From: Microstegium vimineum
Taxonomy: Eukaryota; Streptophyta; Magnoliopsida; Poales; Poaceae
NCBI GenBank assembly: GCA_022036555.1
Contig: CM039123.1
Location: forward strand, 17,148,326 to 17,212,325
Direction of reading: 5' to 3'
DNA: 64,000 nt
In this document: positions 23,499 to 35,201 of the stretch, piece by piece
How positions within the stretch are numbered: the stretch's first letter is position 1
Layout: each line of letters begins with the position of its first letter
Notes under the pieces: model-generated
The model's input: the letters and a program-made list of their open reading frames with translations, nothing else
Told to the model about the DNA's origin: nothing
Database searches by the model: none
Made by a program: the position numbers and the translations under genes

Positions 23499-24886
23499 TG
23501 TTGACACAAAATGTGACACACTGTGCCTAACACACAGGAAGCCGAAAAGCGTAGCTTCAATCGAGTGCCCGGGTGTTTTGAAGTCCGGAAACGTGCCAGT
23601 CAGTTTGACCTGAAACTAACAAGGGATGAAAATTATTAGATATAAAACTGGAACATGCCGGGTGAGACCAGACAATTCCATATATACGGCCCTGAAGCCA
23701 CTTACAACGACATTTAGCTATAGAAGCTATCTGCCAACAAGTCTTATAGATCGTTCGGCTAAAGCAAACGCAAAGCATGTGAAAAAGATGATAGCCGAAC
23801 GTGCATGCATGAAAAAGTGTGTATGGATGAATCATAATTAACTATGAGTTAAAGCATAACCAAGCTCGGCAATCCAACCGAGTTGGGGTCCATGATGAAG
23901 GAACATATAAGTAAACACGATTAAACTAATCTAAAGCCTGCGTCTGCCGCACGACACCCAACATTATCAAAGCTTAAACGTGGTTAACATGTATGAACCC
24001 GCAAGACATAACAATATAGATCTAAACTAATTGGGCTGCTATGACCGTGAGATCTATTCGTATGAACAATATGATTAATTATTAAAACAAGAATAGATCT
24101 ATAAGAAAAGATAAAGCCGAACCGTATCAATCTAGATTGGGCAAAAGAGTGTTACAAATATATAACAAATATAAAACATGCAACACGTAGTAACTTGATG
24201 AATCTACTAGATCTTGCCAAATCTAATAGAGCCGATAACTATCTTTCTTTTGCTAAGCATATCGAGCAAGCACTTGCCGCACGGTGTGTACTCATAAACG
24301 AAACATAAGCGAAGACTTCTTGATTGTCAAGCAAAGATCCGCCGCATAATCATTGAGAACAAACACGACTACTTGCATCAACATCTAAATCCACCGCATG
24401 ACACTAGACCTGATAACAAGGTTGTCGGGACTTTTGGAGGACGACGGATCGATGATTCCTCTCGAAGAACTCGACGACACGACAAAGGACTCGAAGTTGG
24501 CACGGGGCCGGTTGTATTGTATTGGTTGTGAACAGTTTTTACAAATGCCAAGGGCTTATATTTATACCCTGGTCATAACATGAGTCCTACAAGGACACGA
24601 CTATGAAACATTAAAGGAAAAACACGATATTTAAACCTATTCTTCTCTTCGGGATCTTTATTCCCTTAATCGTCGCAAAGTTTGTTGCTCCATTCGGCTC
24701 TTGCCTTCTGCTCTTGTCGCTTTCCTTAACAGAAGATCGCCATTCCCAGAATAGCCGACCGCACGACCATTTAGCCGAATCCTTACAGATTAGCCGACCG
24801 CACGAACACTTGCCGAACGTTCTGAACACCGCCGCTTGCTGGCCCACCTGCAATTCTCCTAGGCGTACCAAAATCCAGTGTTAACA
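23499..24886 (-). repeat. 5' LTR of element D
   Basis: 1388 bp copy of 14043-15430 with scattered substitutions and no obvious indel in total length. TATAAATATA is at 24566-24557 on the minus strand. The TSD caagc follows at 24887-24891. Confidence 0.92.
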
Positions 24887-24891
24887 CAAGC

Positions 24892-24986
24892 CAATCGAGG
24901 GCACTACCGATGATGATGCCAAAGATATAGAGGAAGCCGACCAAATTCGCCTTCGTGCGATTTCATCCATTGAATCTCTTCTGTAA
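24892..24986 (+). pseudogene. Last coding segment of the element C antisense gene
   Basis: The segment ends the coiled-coil protein with an acidic stretch and TAA at 24984-24986. It continues the gene cut off at 14042 by element D. Its reading frame does not match the frame of 13449-14042, so a small frame change lies near the junction. The stop is only 119 bp from the end of integrase at 25106, on the opposite strand. Confidence 0.65.
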
Positions 24987-25105
24987 TCTGCTGTACCGAT
25001 AACTTTAAATTCGATGACTAACTCGTCTGTATCATAACATTAATGCCTCTTTTGTTAACGCTATGTATGATAACCCTGCTATTGGTACTTATATACATAT
25101 TGCTT

Positions 25106-28100
25106 TTACGCATCTGTCCAGATACTAGGATAATACCTCTTTAAATATTTACCATTGATTGCTCTGGAAAACGCAACCCCTTCGAGGGTTTCCAAAACAT
25201 AAGCATTACCAGGAACAGATCGATTTATCTGAAACGGACCTTCCCAATTAGGAGACCACTTTCCAAACTTTGAACTCTTAGTCTTAATCGGTAAAATTAG
25301 TTTCCATACTAGATCCCCATCGGCAAACTCTTTTGTCTTCACCTTCTTGTCATACCATCTGGCAACCCTTTTCTTGTTCTCTTCAATGCTGATTAAGGCT
25401 CTCAACCGATGACCTGCTAGATCTTCTAACTCATCCTTCATAAGAATATCATATTCATCGGCCGTCAATTGGTCATGGGAAGACAATCGTCTAGAACCAG
25501 TTCTAACCTCCCAAGGTAGAACAACATCATGCCCATAAACCAACTGATACGGCGAAACTTTAGTTGCACCATGACATGCCATCTGATATGACCACAAAGC
25601 CTCATTCAACACTATGTGCCACCTTCTAGGATTTTCTTCAATCTTGCGCTTGATAAGTTTAATAACCCCTTTATTAGTTGCTTCGGTCTGACCATTAGCT
25701 TAAGCATAATAAGGGGAAGAGTTTAAAACTTTAAACCCCATACCGATAGCAAATTCATCAAACTCTCCCGATGTAAACATTGTTCCTTGATCAGTTGTAA
25801 TAGTCTGAGGAATACCAAATCGGTAAACAATATGTTCCTTAACAAAGTCTATCATGTTTGCCGATGTTACTTTCTTCAAAGGAATAGCTTCAACCCATTT
25901 TGTGAAATAATCAGTAGCAACAAGTATAAATTTATGTCCTTTACTCGATGGCGGATAAATTTGGCCGATGAGATCAATAGCCCATCCTCGAAACGGCCAA
26001 GACTTGATTATAGGATTCATTGCTGATGTAGGTGCTCTCTGGATATTACCAAACTTCTGACAATCTTGACACCCTTTGAAGTACCTGAAACAATCCTCAA
26101 GAATTGTCGGCCAATAATACCCATTTCGTCTGATCATCCACTTCATTTTGAATGCCGATTGATGCGCTCCACATACCCCTTCATGAATTTCACCCATCAA
26201 CTCTTTTGATTCCTCCTTACTAAGGCATCTGAGCAAAACTCCATCAATTGTCCGATAATACAATTCATCATCAAGGAGCACGTACTTGGTAGCCTGAAAC
26301 CTTAGACGCCTTTCAACCTTTTTGGACGGATCCTTTAAGTAATCGGCAATCTCTTTTCTCTAGTCATCGGCAACCATTACCGATGTCATTATTTCCTGAA
26401 TCGGCTGATACCCTGAAGCGTATGGTGCCAACCGATTAGCCTCCCCATTATGCAATCTGGGAATATGCTCGAGACGGTATTATTTAAATTATTTTAATAA
26501 TTGCAAACACTTTTCATGGTGTACAATCAAAATTTCACTTCGGCATTCATATGCCCCAATCAACTGGTTAATCACTAACATAGAATCGCCGAAGATTTCA
26601 ACGGCATCGGCACGTACTTCCCTGAGTAATTCCAACCCTTTCAGCAAAGCCCGGTATTCAGCCTGATTGTTTGTTGAAGTAGCAACAATCGGCAATGAGA
26701 CTTCATACTTTTGTCCTCGGGGTGAAATTAAAACAATGCCGATACCTGCTCCTTCCTTGCATGTGGATCCATCAAAGAACAAAGTCCAAGGAGCAATCTA
26801 TACGGAACCCAATGCGCCACAATGCTGAGTAACAAAATTAGCCATCACCTGAACTTTAACTGTCTTAGCCGATTCATACCTCAAGTCAAACTCCGACAGC
26901 GCTAAAATCCATTTGCCAATCCTTCCACTCAATATCGGCATTGACAACATGTACTTAACCACATCATCTTTGCATATGACAGTACACTCAGCCGATAGTA
27001 AATAATGTCTTAATTTGATGCAAGAGAAGTAGAGACACAAGCATAATTTCTCAACGGCCAAATATCTAGTCTCAGCATCCATCAATCTCCTACTCAAATA
27101 ATAAATTACGTGTTCCTTCCCTTCAAATTCTTGGATTAAGGCTGACCCGATAATGCTGTCATTGGCAGATAAATACAATCTGAATGGCTTCCCGTATTGA
27201 GGCGGAACCAAGACTGGAGGATTTACTAAATATTTCTTAATTTCTTCCAAGGCTGATTGCTGTTCTTCCTTCCATGCAAATTCTTGACCAGCCTTCAGCT
27301 TCAATAGTGGACTAAAAGACTTAATCTTTCCAGACAGATTAGATATAAATCTTCTAATAAAATTAACATTGCCAATCAAGGATTGCAACTCAGTCTTGTT
27401 CGCAGGAGCAACCACCTTATTGATTGCTTCAATAGATTTTCTACCGATTTCGATGCCTCTTTGATGTACCATGAAACCCAAGAACTGACCTGCCGATACA
27501 CCAAACACACACGTATTAGGATTCATCTTCAACCCATGTTCCCTTGTGCACTCTAGAATTTTCCGCAAATCGGCAAGATGCTTCTCAAAGTTTTTGGACT
27601 TGACCACCACATCATCAATATAGATTTCAACTATCGTGCCGATATACTTATGAAAAATGAAATTCATTGCTCTCTGGTAAGTAGCACCGGCATTCTTCAA
27701 ACCAAAAGTCATCATGACCCACTCAAATAAATCAACATGACCTGGACATCTAAACGCAGTCTTGGATATATCTTCTTCAGCCATGAATATTTGATTATAT
27801 CCAGCACTACCATCCATAAAACTAATTATTTGATGTCCAGCAGCAGCATCAATCAGCAAATCGGCAACAGGCATTGGGTCACCATCCATCGGCGTAGCCT
27901 TATTGAGATTCCTGAAATCAATACAAACATGAAGCTTTCCATTTTTCTTATACACAGGAACCACGTTAGAAATCCATTCGGCATACCGACATTGCCGAAT
28001 AAATCCAGCCTCAATTAATTTTGTAATCTCAGCTTTAATGTCAGACAATATAAGAGGATTGCATCGGCGTGCTGGCTATCGATGTGGTTGAAAACCAGAT

Positions 28101-28330
28101 TTAATAGGTAACCGATGTTCAACTATTGATCGGTCTAAACCAGGCATCTCCGTATAATCCCAAGCAAAACAATCTTTGTATTCTTTTAATAAATCACTTA
28201 ACTATTGTTTACATTGGGAATCTAACTTAGTACTAATAAAGGTCGGCCTAGGTTTACTACCATCGCCGATATCTATTTCTAGTAAATCATCAGCCAATGT
28301 GAACCCCTAGCCAAGTTTTCCGTAATCGGC
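25106..28330 (-). pseudogene. pol of element C: reverse transcriptase, RNase H, integrase
   Basis: A frame on the minus strand encodes: an RT start (CFAWDYTEMPGLDRSIVEH, near 28170-28110), the reverse transcriptase core with YIDDVVVKS (YIDD codons at 27622-27611), an RNase H-like connection (SRRLMDAETRY), RNase H with FDGSTCKEGAG near 26775 and further acidic residues, and integrase with an HHCC motif (HEGVCGAHQS...CQDCQ, 26190-26050), the catalytic D (AIDLIG, TTDQGT) and E, and a C-terminal DLVWK...WEGPF region ending at 25106. In-frame stops begin at 26800, 26491, 26482, 26362 and 25702 (TAG, TAA, TAA, TAG, TAA). No large deletion is visible, so this copy was probably complete when it inserted. 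Confidence 0.9.
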
Positions 28331-28341
28331 GAATTGATCCA

Positions 28342-31300
28342 TTAAAACTTCTCTTCAAAACCGACTGCTTGGATCGGTGTGATTCGGTAATTGGCAACCT
28401 TGAGGAATTCCATATCCCAAGCTTCACCAGATATGCACTTGGTCTGCTCATAAGTCTCCAATTCTGCCAACGCAACGATTGACGAGGCTTCACTCTGGAC
28501 GACTTCAATCCTGTCTCCAACCCACTGCACGAGGCTCTGGTGCATTGTAGAAGGGATGCAACAATTGGCATGGATCCAATCCCTTCCTAGGAGCAAGTTA
28601 TAGGCACCTTTGCCATTGATCACAAAAAACGTTGTCGGCAAAGTTTTGCTGCCGATGGTTAACTCAACACACACTGCTCCCTTAGCTGGCGACATGTTGC
28701 CTTCAAAATCTTTAAGCATCATGTCTGTCTTGGCTAAGTCTTGATCACCTTTCCCAAGTTTCCTGAACATGACGTACGACATGATATTGACTGCCGCTCC
28801 ACCATATACTAGCATCTTGGACACTGGCTGTCCATCAACTTTGCCTTTGACAAACAAGGCTCTCAAATGTTGCCTTTCGTCATCGGTAGGCTTCTCAAAG
28901 ACAGCTGTCATCGGGTCTAGCAATAACTGCGCCATTTCAGTAGCTTCCTCATCATCAACCGGCGCCATAAATTCCATCAGCCATGTCACAACCATGTTGA
29001 TTCCTCCCGATGGATCCCTATCCTTGCGCTTCGGCCTCCACTGCTTAACTGGAGATTTCTCTCTAGAAGGGTTTTCATCGTGATATATATCCCCTTGGCC
29101 TTTACGCTGGATCCTTCTTTTCTGAGTCTTTGTCAGACCCTTGGGGCACCATTGAGGAAGCTTGGTTTTCCAAACAGGCTGGTATTGTTTTTCATCGCTT
29201 GCGTTTGGACCACATCTTATGTTTGGATCCCTAGAGAATATTTCTTCATCGGGCACTCTTGCATTAGCCATCTCCTCGAGCTCTTCCTAACAAACGCGCT
29301 TGCCAAGCCTGTCATGTACACTAAGCTTGCCCCCCAGCCGATCATGCGCTGATCTCTTCTCTCTGATCGGCCTGCCATAGCTCAATGCCCGATCGTCAAA
29401 ACAGGGTTTCTTTTCTGACCGATCGGCAGGATAGTAACCATTGCACTCAGGGCAATTATCGACGGTGGGTAGCTTGATGCCTTCTTCCCAGCAATGAACA
29501 AAAAAGGGACACCTCCAATGATCTTTGTGTCGATGCCACTCTTGGCGCCTCTCTTCCTCCTGCTGCTAATATTGCTCTTCCCATGATTGCCGATACTCTT
29601 GCCGTGGCCGCCTATGCGTGATTATGACGCCATGGGATCTCCTGGCGCTTTTGCTTTCATCGACAACCCTCTTGTCCTTTCTGTCATCGGTAAACCCCTT
29701 CCTTTTCACATCAGGCGCGACTATCTAGTGTTCAGGATCCACCGATGCATTTCTCTTGGCAGCTTCTAATGTTAGCACTCTAACCTTTCCACCAGTTTCC
29801 ACCATGTTATTTGGAAACGGGTGTTGATCAATCTTCAACGGCTTCTGGGTTTTAGAATTTTCAAACTTAATCCGCCCAGATTCAATTTCTGATTGCAGCT
29901 GCTGCCTAAAGACCCTGCAATCATTAGTATTATATGAAGTTGCATCATGCCACTTACAATACCTGATCTTCTTGAGCTCTTCTACCGATGTAATCACTTG
30001 ATTAGGTGCCAATTTAATCTGCCCTTCTTGCAGCAACAGATCAAATATCCTATCGGCTTTAGTAACATCAAAGGTGAATTTTTCAGTCTCCTTCTGGCCA
30101 AATGGACAAGATACATGCTTCTTATTCTTGACCCATTCAGCAGCACCGATGCTTGGCTCCTCATCTGAATCGACATCTTCTTCTTGCCCAATGTAGGATA
30201 CCTTTTTATTCCAAGTTTTCCTTGGTTCGAAAGTTTTAACGTCTTGATCGGCAATTCGTTGCACGAGATGGCTCAGACTTTCAAACTCTTGAGATGCATA
30301 CTTGTCCTTGATGTGATGCAGCAATCCCTGGAAAGCCAAATCTGCCAATTGCCGATCGTCAAGCACCAAGCTATAGCACTTGTTCTTCACATCTCGCATC
30401 CTCTAGACAAAGCTTTCTACCGACTCATCATTACGCTGCCTTAGCTTGACCAAATCAGTAGTCTTCTTCTCATGCACACCAGTGAAGAAGTACTTGTGAA
30501 ACTGTTTCTCTAGATCGGCCCAAGTAATCACATAATTTGGAGGTAGTGAAATGAACCACGTAAATGCTGATCCAGATAATGATGACGAGAACAATCTTAC
30601 CCTCAGTTCATCCCTATCGGCTGCTTCTCCACATTGGATAATGAAACAATTGATATGCTCCATTGTTGAAGTGTCATCTTGGCCAGAAAACTTTGTAAAA
30701 TCCGGCACCTTGTACCGATTTGGGAGAGGAATCAAATCATAAGCCGGAGGGTATGGCATCCGATAGGAGTATGTATTGACCTTAGGCTTGATGCCGAATT
30801 GTTCCTTCATCACTTCGGCAATCTTATCGGTCCAGTATGCATCTTGATCTTGCCGATGCATTGGTTGTATGTTGATTGGCTGAGCAGGCTGATATACCTC
30901 CTCATATCTTGGCGGCAAATAACCTGGGACGTTTGGCACAGGCGCAGCACCAACTCGCTGAGTATTAAGCATCGGCTGATTTGCCGATGGATAATTTTGC
31001 GCACTCACTGGGATGTATTGGGGCATTATATTCATCGGACGATATGCCGATGCTCCACTCTGAGCATTCTCCATGTACTGATACCCAGGTTGTACTACCT
31101 GTTGTTGAATTGGTGGTGGGGCAGTCCATCCAGGATTATAATTCATCGACATGTAACTTGCCGATGGCTGATAACTAGCCAACGCCTGTCGCTCTTGTAC
31201 CTTGGAGTAGTCAACAAACTGGCCACCTTGGTGTGCTGGTACTCCAGTCTGAGGACTTACCACTGTCATGGGCTGACTAGCAGTTGCTGCGCCTTGTTGC

Positions 31301-32064
31301 ATTGGTAAAGGATTTGCCGATGGTGGCATAAGAGGCACTTTGGGTATCACCATCTGAAGATCTTTCGGCGGCAATTGCACAATTGGGGAGGATGTAGCAT
31401 AATGCATCATAGGAATCACTGGCTGTGAAGGCATTGCCGATTCCATGGGACCCTTCCACGCTGTATTGTTACCTTGGATCAGATTAGAATCAACAGATGG
31501 ATTTGGAGGCATACCGTATCCCCACCAGTTGGCGGGAGCTGACTGACTCTTTGTTACAGGTCCTGACATTTCCGATGCCACCAGATCCGTGTTCAACCTA
31601 GTGACACTTTCAGGGCTCGATCTTGGCGACACAACTTCATCGACAGTATGATCCATAGGCTGAGGAGTTACCATCGGAGCCGTCGATGGATTTGTAACAG
31701 ATGCCGATCCAAGTTGGTGATATGCTGGACCGACATAATGGGGTGTCTGTCCTTCTTTGAAAGATTGAATAACAGCATTGTATACAGTATTGGACAACAC
31801 ACTAGAGTGGCTAATTAATGCCCGATTAAACGCAGAATTAACCATCTCTTGTAATTTACCAGGATTGGCGTCGAAAGTGACCTGTCATGGCAACGGTGGA
31901 TCTTGCTTCTGGATAGCTTCGCCGCTCCTGTATAGGCTGAAGGATTTCAGATATAACTGCTTATATTCCTCAATAGCCTGCTCCATAGCTTGCTTCTGAT
32001 CATCCTTCAGATTTTCTTTGGAGACTTCGATGACATTGCTCGGATTGACACCAGTATCCCCCAT
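28342..32064 (-). pseudogene. gag-protease of element C, one frame with five nonsense codons
   Basis: The frame starts at ATG 32064 (MGDTGVNPSN) and runs to 28342. It contains a Pro/Gln/Met-rich N-terminal half, a gag core (GSAFTWFISLPPNYVITWADL near 30570-30500), a CKWHDATSYNTNDC-type region near 29960-29920, a basic/acidic stretch with WRCPFFVHCWEEGIKLPTVDNC near 29510-29450, and a protease. The protease motif reads VYGGAAVNIM: the catalytic Asp is replaced by Tyr (codon at 28806-28804), whereas D, G and the C-prime copy have VDGG. Stops begin at 31887 (TGA), 30402, 29727, 29568 and 29289 (all TAG). A frame change separates it from pol. Confidence 0.87.
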
Positions 32065-32106
32065 AAGCCTAGATGGGTTAAACCGAGGATCGAAAGATGT
32101 GTTATT

Positions 32107-32125
32107 GGTCCCTCCGGGTGAGCCA
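32107..32125 (-). other. Putative primer-binding site of element C
   Basis: TGGCTCACCCGGAGGGACC on the minus strand starts seven bases inside the 5' LTR border, as in element D. It would pair with a tRNA 3' end. Confidence 0.6.
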
Positions 32126-32132
32126 AAAGACG

Positions 32133-32988
32133 TGTTGACACAAAATCCGTCGAGGCTGCGAACACATCGGGCTTAAAACCCAAAACTTGAGGTGTGCCAA
32201 TCGATTTGACCAATTAATCGACAAGGATGATAACTGAACAAATTTGAACGAGATGACAGCGATGCGCCCGGACGTCAAGGCTCTGAATTGCTCCAAACGC
32301 GGATCTTGCAAGGTTGATAGAGATAATCCGTCAAAACTTTGTAAGAACTCGTAGATAAACTAAAACTAATGCGAAAAAGTAGATTTGCTAGAAAAGTAGA
32401 TGAAAATAATAAGCTCTTTGATTGATTGTGTATATATTTACACCACCCCCTCGGTGCATATTTATACCCCAACAAGAGGAATAGTAAACAGACACGACTC
32501 ATATCTTTCCTAAACAAAACTCCTATTTTTAAGGAAATAAAACGACTCGCGCAAGAGTTGGACTCAAATTACAATAACAATACTGGCATAAGAATCACCA
32601 ACGTCCATATCCGCCTCCCTTACAATAAAACTCTCTATCGACAGACTTCTAATCTGCAACCTTCCTTCATCGCCATCAGCAACTTGCTACTTACATCAGC
32701 TACATCACCCTGCTTCAATCGGCAACATCTTACTGCCACTGGCAATTCCTATTCCCATCGGCAATGCTACCCTTCTTTCATCGGCAATACTTTTATCGAC
32801 TACACCCTTCTGCCTTCATCGGCAACTTCTTCCCATCGGCAAGTAATCCTCTTCTTTAACATCTCTTCAATCAAATTCACCATTAGCAACCTCCGGTAGT
32901 ATCTCGATGCCGATAGGGAACAGTGACCATATTTTTACCGATCAGCACACTTGGTTTATTTGACACGTACCAAAAACTGGTGTCAACA
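32133..32988 (-). repeat. 5' LTR of element C
   Basis: 856 bp copy of 9769-10626; TATA-type sequence at 32466-32457 on the minus strand; followed by TSD gtttc at 32989-32993. Confidence 0.92.
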
Positions 32989-32993
32989 GTTTC

Positions 32994-33761
32994 ATACATC
33001 TTTGGATGAAAATGACTTTGTTTTCTGGAAGTAATGCTAGCTTGATAAGTGACATGGAATTAAAATTGCTTTATGGAATTCTGGCAAAGTTCAATTGAGA
33101 GTAATGAACCTATTCAATTTACATCTTTAATTACTCATCTTGCCGAATCTATGAACTTGCTAAATGGAACACAACCCTTTGTTTACATCTCTGCTCCTAT
33201 AGCTGTAATCTCAGAAGAATATCTTACAACTGCTCAAATGTTAAAAAGAGACGCTAATGGTGAATTTAAAATGATCTATAGTGGCCATACAACTGAGTTG
33301 CCTCTTCCAAATAGGCAACTTCAGTTGTATAGGACCCGTAAGCTAATCCTTGATTTAGATCAAGGCATTGGGCAAAGAGGTTTTGCAGGATCAGACAGGA
33401 GAGCTCAGGAGGGGCTACACTTTGCTCATCTTGAGCAAGGTGGTCCTTCCTGAGGAGCTATTGGCAAGGAGGAACACGATGCATCTTCCGATCCCATGCA
33501 CACTTCTAGTGGCATGCCTCCTTGACCATCACGTCCGCAACAAGCAAGGGCATCCTTCTCGTCCACACAAGAAAGGGAGCATCGTGAACAGCGGCAATGA
33601 TTCGATCATCTCACCAACATCTTTGGTGAGCTGCGTGTTGAGCACAATGAGACAACATGCATCGTCCAACAAACTGCCGAAGACATTCAAGCAATGCAAG
33701 AAGAACAACATCGGCATTGGAACTTATGGCAGCAACAACATCCACATCCACCGCATTATTG
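32994..33761 (+). pseudogene. Second ORF of element B, 3' part
   Basis: Coding resumes in the frame of 9091-9768, then shifts by one base near 33070 into an open segment to about 33375 (DMELKLLYG near 33052, ITHLAESMNLLNGTQPFVYIS near 33134-33195). After further frame disturbance it ends with an IFGELRVEHNETT...QAMQEEQHRHW segment (33620-33720) and a TGA at 33759-33761. The segments resemble the C-terminal part of Athila ORF-1-type proteins. Function unknown. Confidence 0.55.
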
Positions 33762-35186
33762 AGCAAAGAACAAGTTTGGGGGAGGTTCCCTCCCGCACTA
33801 AGGTAAGTTTTAATTTTAGCATTTATATTTATGCACTTTCTTGCTTATCTTTTCTGTGCATCTAAAAAAAATTCTGCATATGATAAAAATAACAAAAAGA
33901 CTTTCTCTACTCCACTCTCACATATTTCATGAAAAATTAATATCTCCTATGGAAATGATGAATAGTTACTCTGCTAAATATTTCTCTAGTACTTAGTTTA
34001 CAACTTGTTATTTCTTTAAGTATGGATTACTTGGCTTAAAAGAAAACATCATGAACCTCAAACTTTTGTGGGTTGCAAATGCCGTAACTAAGTCTAAGTT
34101 GTTGTGAGACATGATATGACAAGATAAGAGCTGCTATAATATTGTTCTAAGTAAGAATGACTATCGTAGTTTTATTTATTAAAATGAGAAAACACTTCTT
34201 GTTCCTCAATGGTGAAAAATTCCTACCATAGCCATACATGATCTTTTATGATATAAGCTTTCTACATAAGCTGCTTGCTTTATGTTGAGTTTGGTCAAGT
34301 TTTGTGACTCTTGTTGAGAGATTTATCATGCTCCCAAGATCAAGATCACATACACGCCACATATACATGCTGCTTCTACACTGGAAGTACGCAGAAACAT
34401 ACCTTACATTTCCACATAGTTCATACTCCATGCTCTAAGTAGGAAAACTCTCTCTAGTTTGTTGCTAGTAAATGAGACATAGACTATGCAAAATTCAGGG
34501 GCATTCTAAAAGTCCCAAATTTTATGAGCATTCTAAAGCTCTCTCTTGAAAAAAAATGAATGAGCATCTTCACAGCTCATAAATTTTTTTTAAAAAGATA
34601 GCTATGTCTCAAAATAATAATTTAGGAAAGAGAGATCATCCAAATATAGGAGTATTGATCATTTGCCATGTTTCCACACACTTGCACATCTTGATCTAAG
34701 AGTATGACATTTCTCTCCTTGGATCCAGAATTTGACTTTACAATATATGCAGGGTAAGTTTGCTACATCTTTGATCCCTACCTATAGCTCCACATAAGCT
34801 TTAGAGATAGGATGAAAGAAGGCAAACTTTGATATGTGCCTTGGTAAGGAATCATACACCTTATGAGTGATTCGAGAGTACCATTTGAGGAACACTAAGT
34901 TTTCCTTTACAAAATCTTACAAAACCTCCGATATGAAACTTGTGAAAGAATGAGAAAACTAGTGCTCAAGTCAAGTTGTTCTATCTCTCAACCTCTCAAG
35001 ACAAAGGATAAAGCTATAAGCCCCATGAAGGACTAAGGTAATATGGGTGAGTCTTTATTGCTAATTTTTCCATTCAAAAGAGAAGTATGATTGTTGTAGA
35101 TCTAGTACTCTTGAAATATAAAGCATAGTAGCAACTCCTGATCCATCGAGCTAAGTTTGATTGTTTGCTTGGGACGAGCAAAGGTT
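33762..35186 (+). other. 3' noncoding region of element B
   Basis: About 1.4 kb of AT-rich DNA with no supported gene. An aagtttgggggagg run at 33772 resembles a second polypurine tract. I see no tandem array. Confidence 0.6.
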
Positions 35187-35201
35187 AAGCTTGGGGGATC
35201 T
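35187..35201 (+). other. Polypurine tract of element B
   Basis: aagcttgggggatct lies directly before the TGTTGG start of the 3' LTR, confirming plus orientation. Confidence 0.75.

Larger units (their letters stand above)
14043..24886 (-). mobile_element. Element D: Tat-like Ty3/gypsy element with antisense gene and deleted pol
   Basis: The two LTRs (14043-15430 and 23499-24886) are both 1388 bp by boundary count and nearly identical. The minus-strand order is 5' LTR, primer site, gag-protease (23457-20365), the N-terminal part of reverse transcriptase (20329 to about 19890), then a deletion. The catalytic core of reverse transcriptase, RNase H and integrase are absent. A plus-strand intron-containing gene (15582-18628) and the polypurine tract follow. 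Solo LTR E is inserted at 18661-19668. The element could have moved only with enzymes from a relative, unless the deletion came after insertion. Confidence 0.9.
9769..32988 (-). mobile_element. Element C: Tat-lineage Ty3/gypsy element with antisense gene
   Basis: Bounded by LTRs 9769-10626 and 32133-32988 with TSD gtttc. On the minus strand the order is 5' LTR (32133-32988), primer site, gag-protease (32064-28342), reverse transcriptase-RNase H-integrase (about 28330-25106) and polypurine tract (10627-10645). Between integrase and polypurine tract lies an intron-containing gene on the plus strand (10981-14042 plus 24892-24986). Element D is inserted in that gene. Protease-RT-RH-IN order makes it Ty3/gypsy; the antisense extra gene and protease style point to the Tat lineage. 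The two LTRs differ by substitutions of a few percent by eye. Confidence 0.92.

Noticed and set aside
30679..31308. Plus-strand open frame of 209 codons
   Set aside because: It lies exactly opposite to the Pro/Gln-rich gag of element C and has no recognisable domain; it is a shadow of the low-complexity coding strand.
9091..33761. Envelope gene in element B
   Set aside because: I see no signal peptide, membrane anchor or cleavage site in the readable parts; the segments fit the ORF-1-type plant transposon proteins better.
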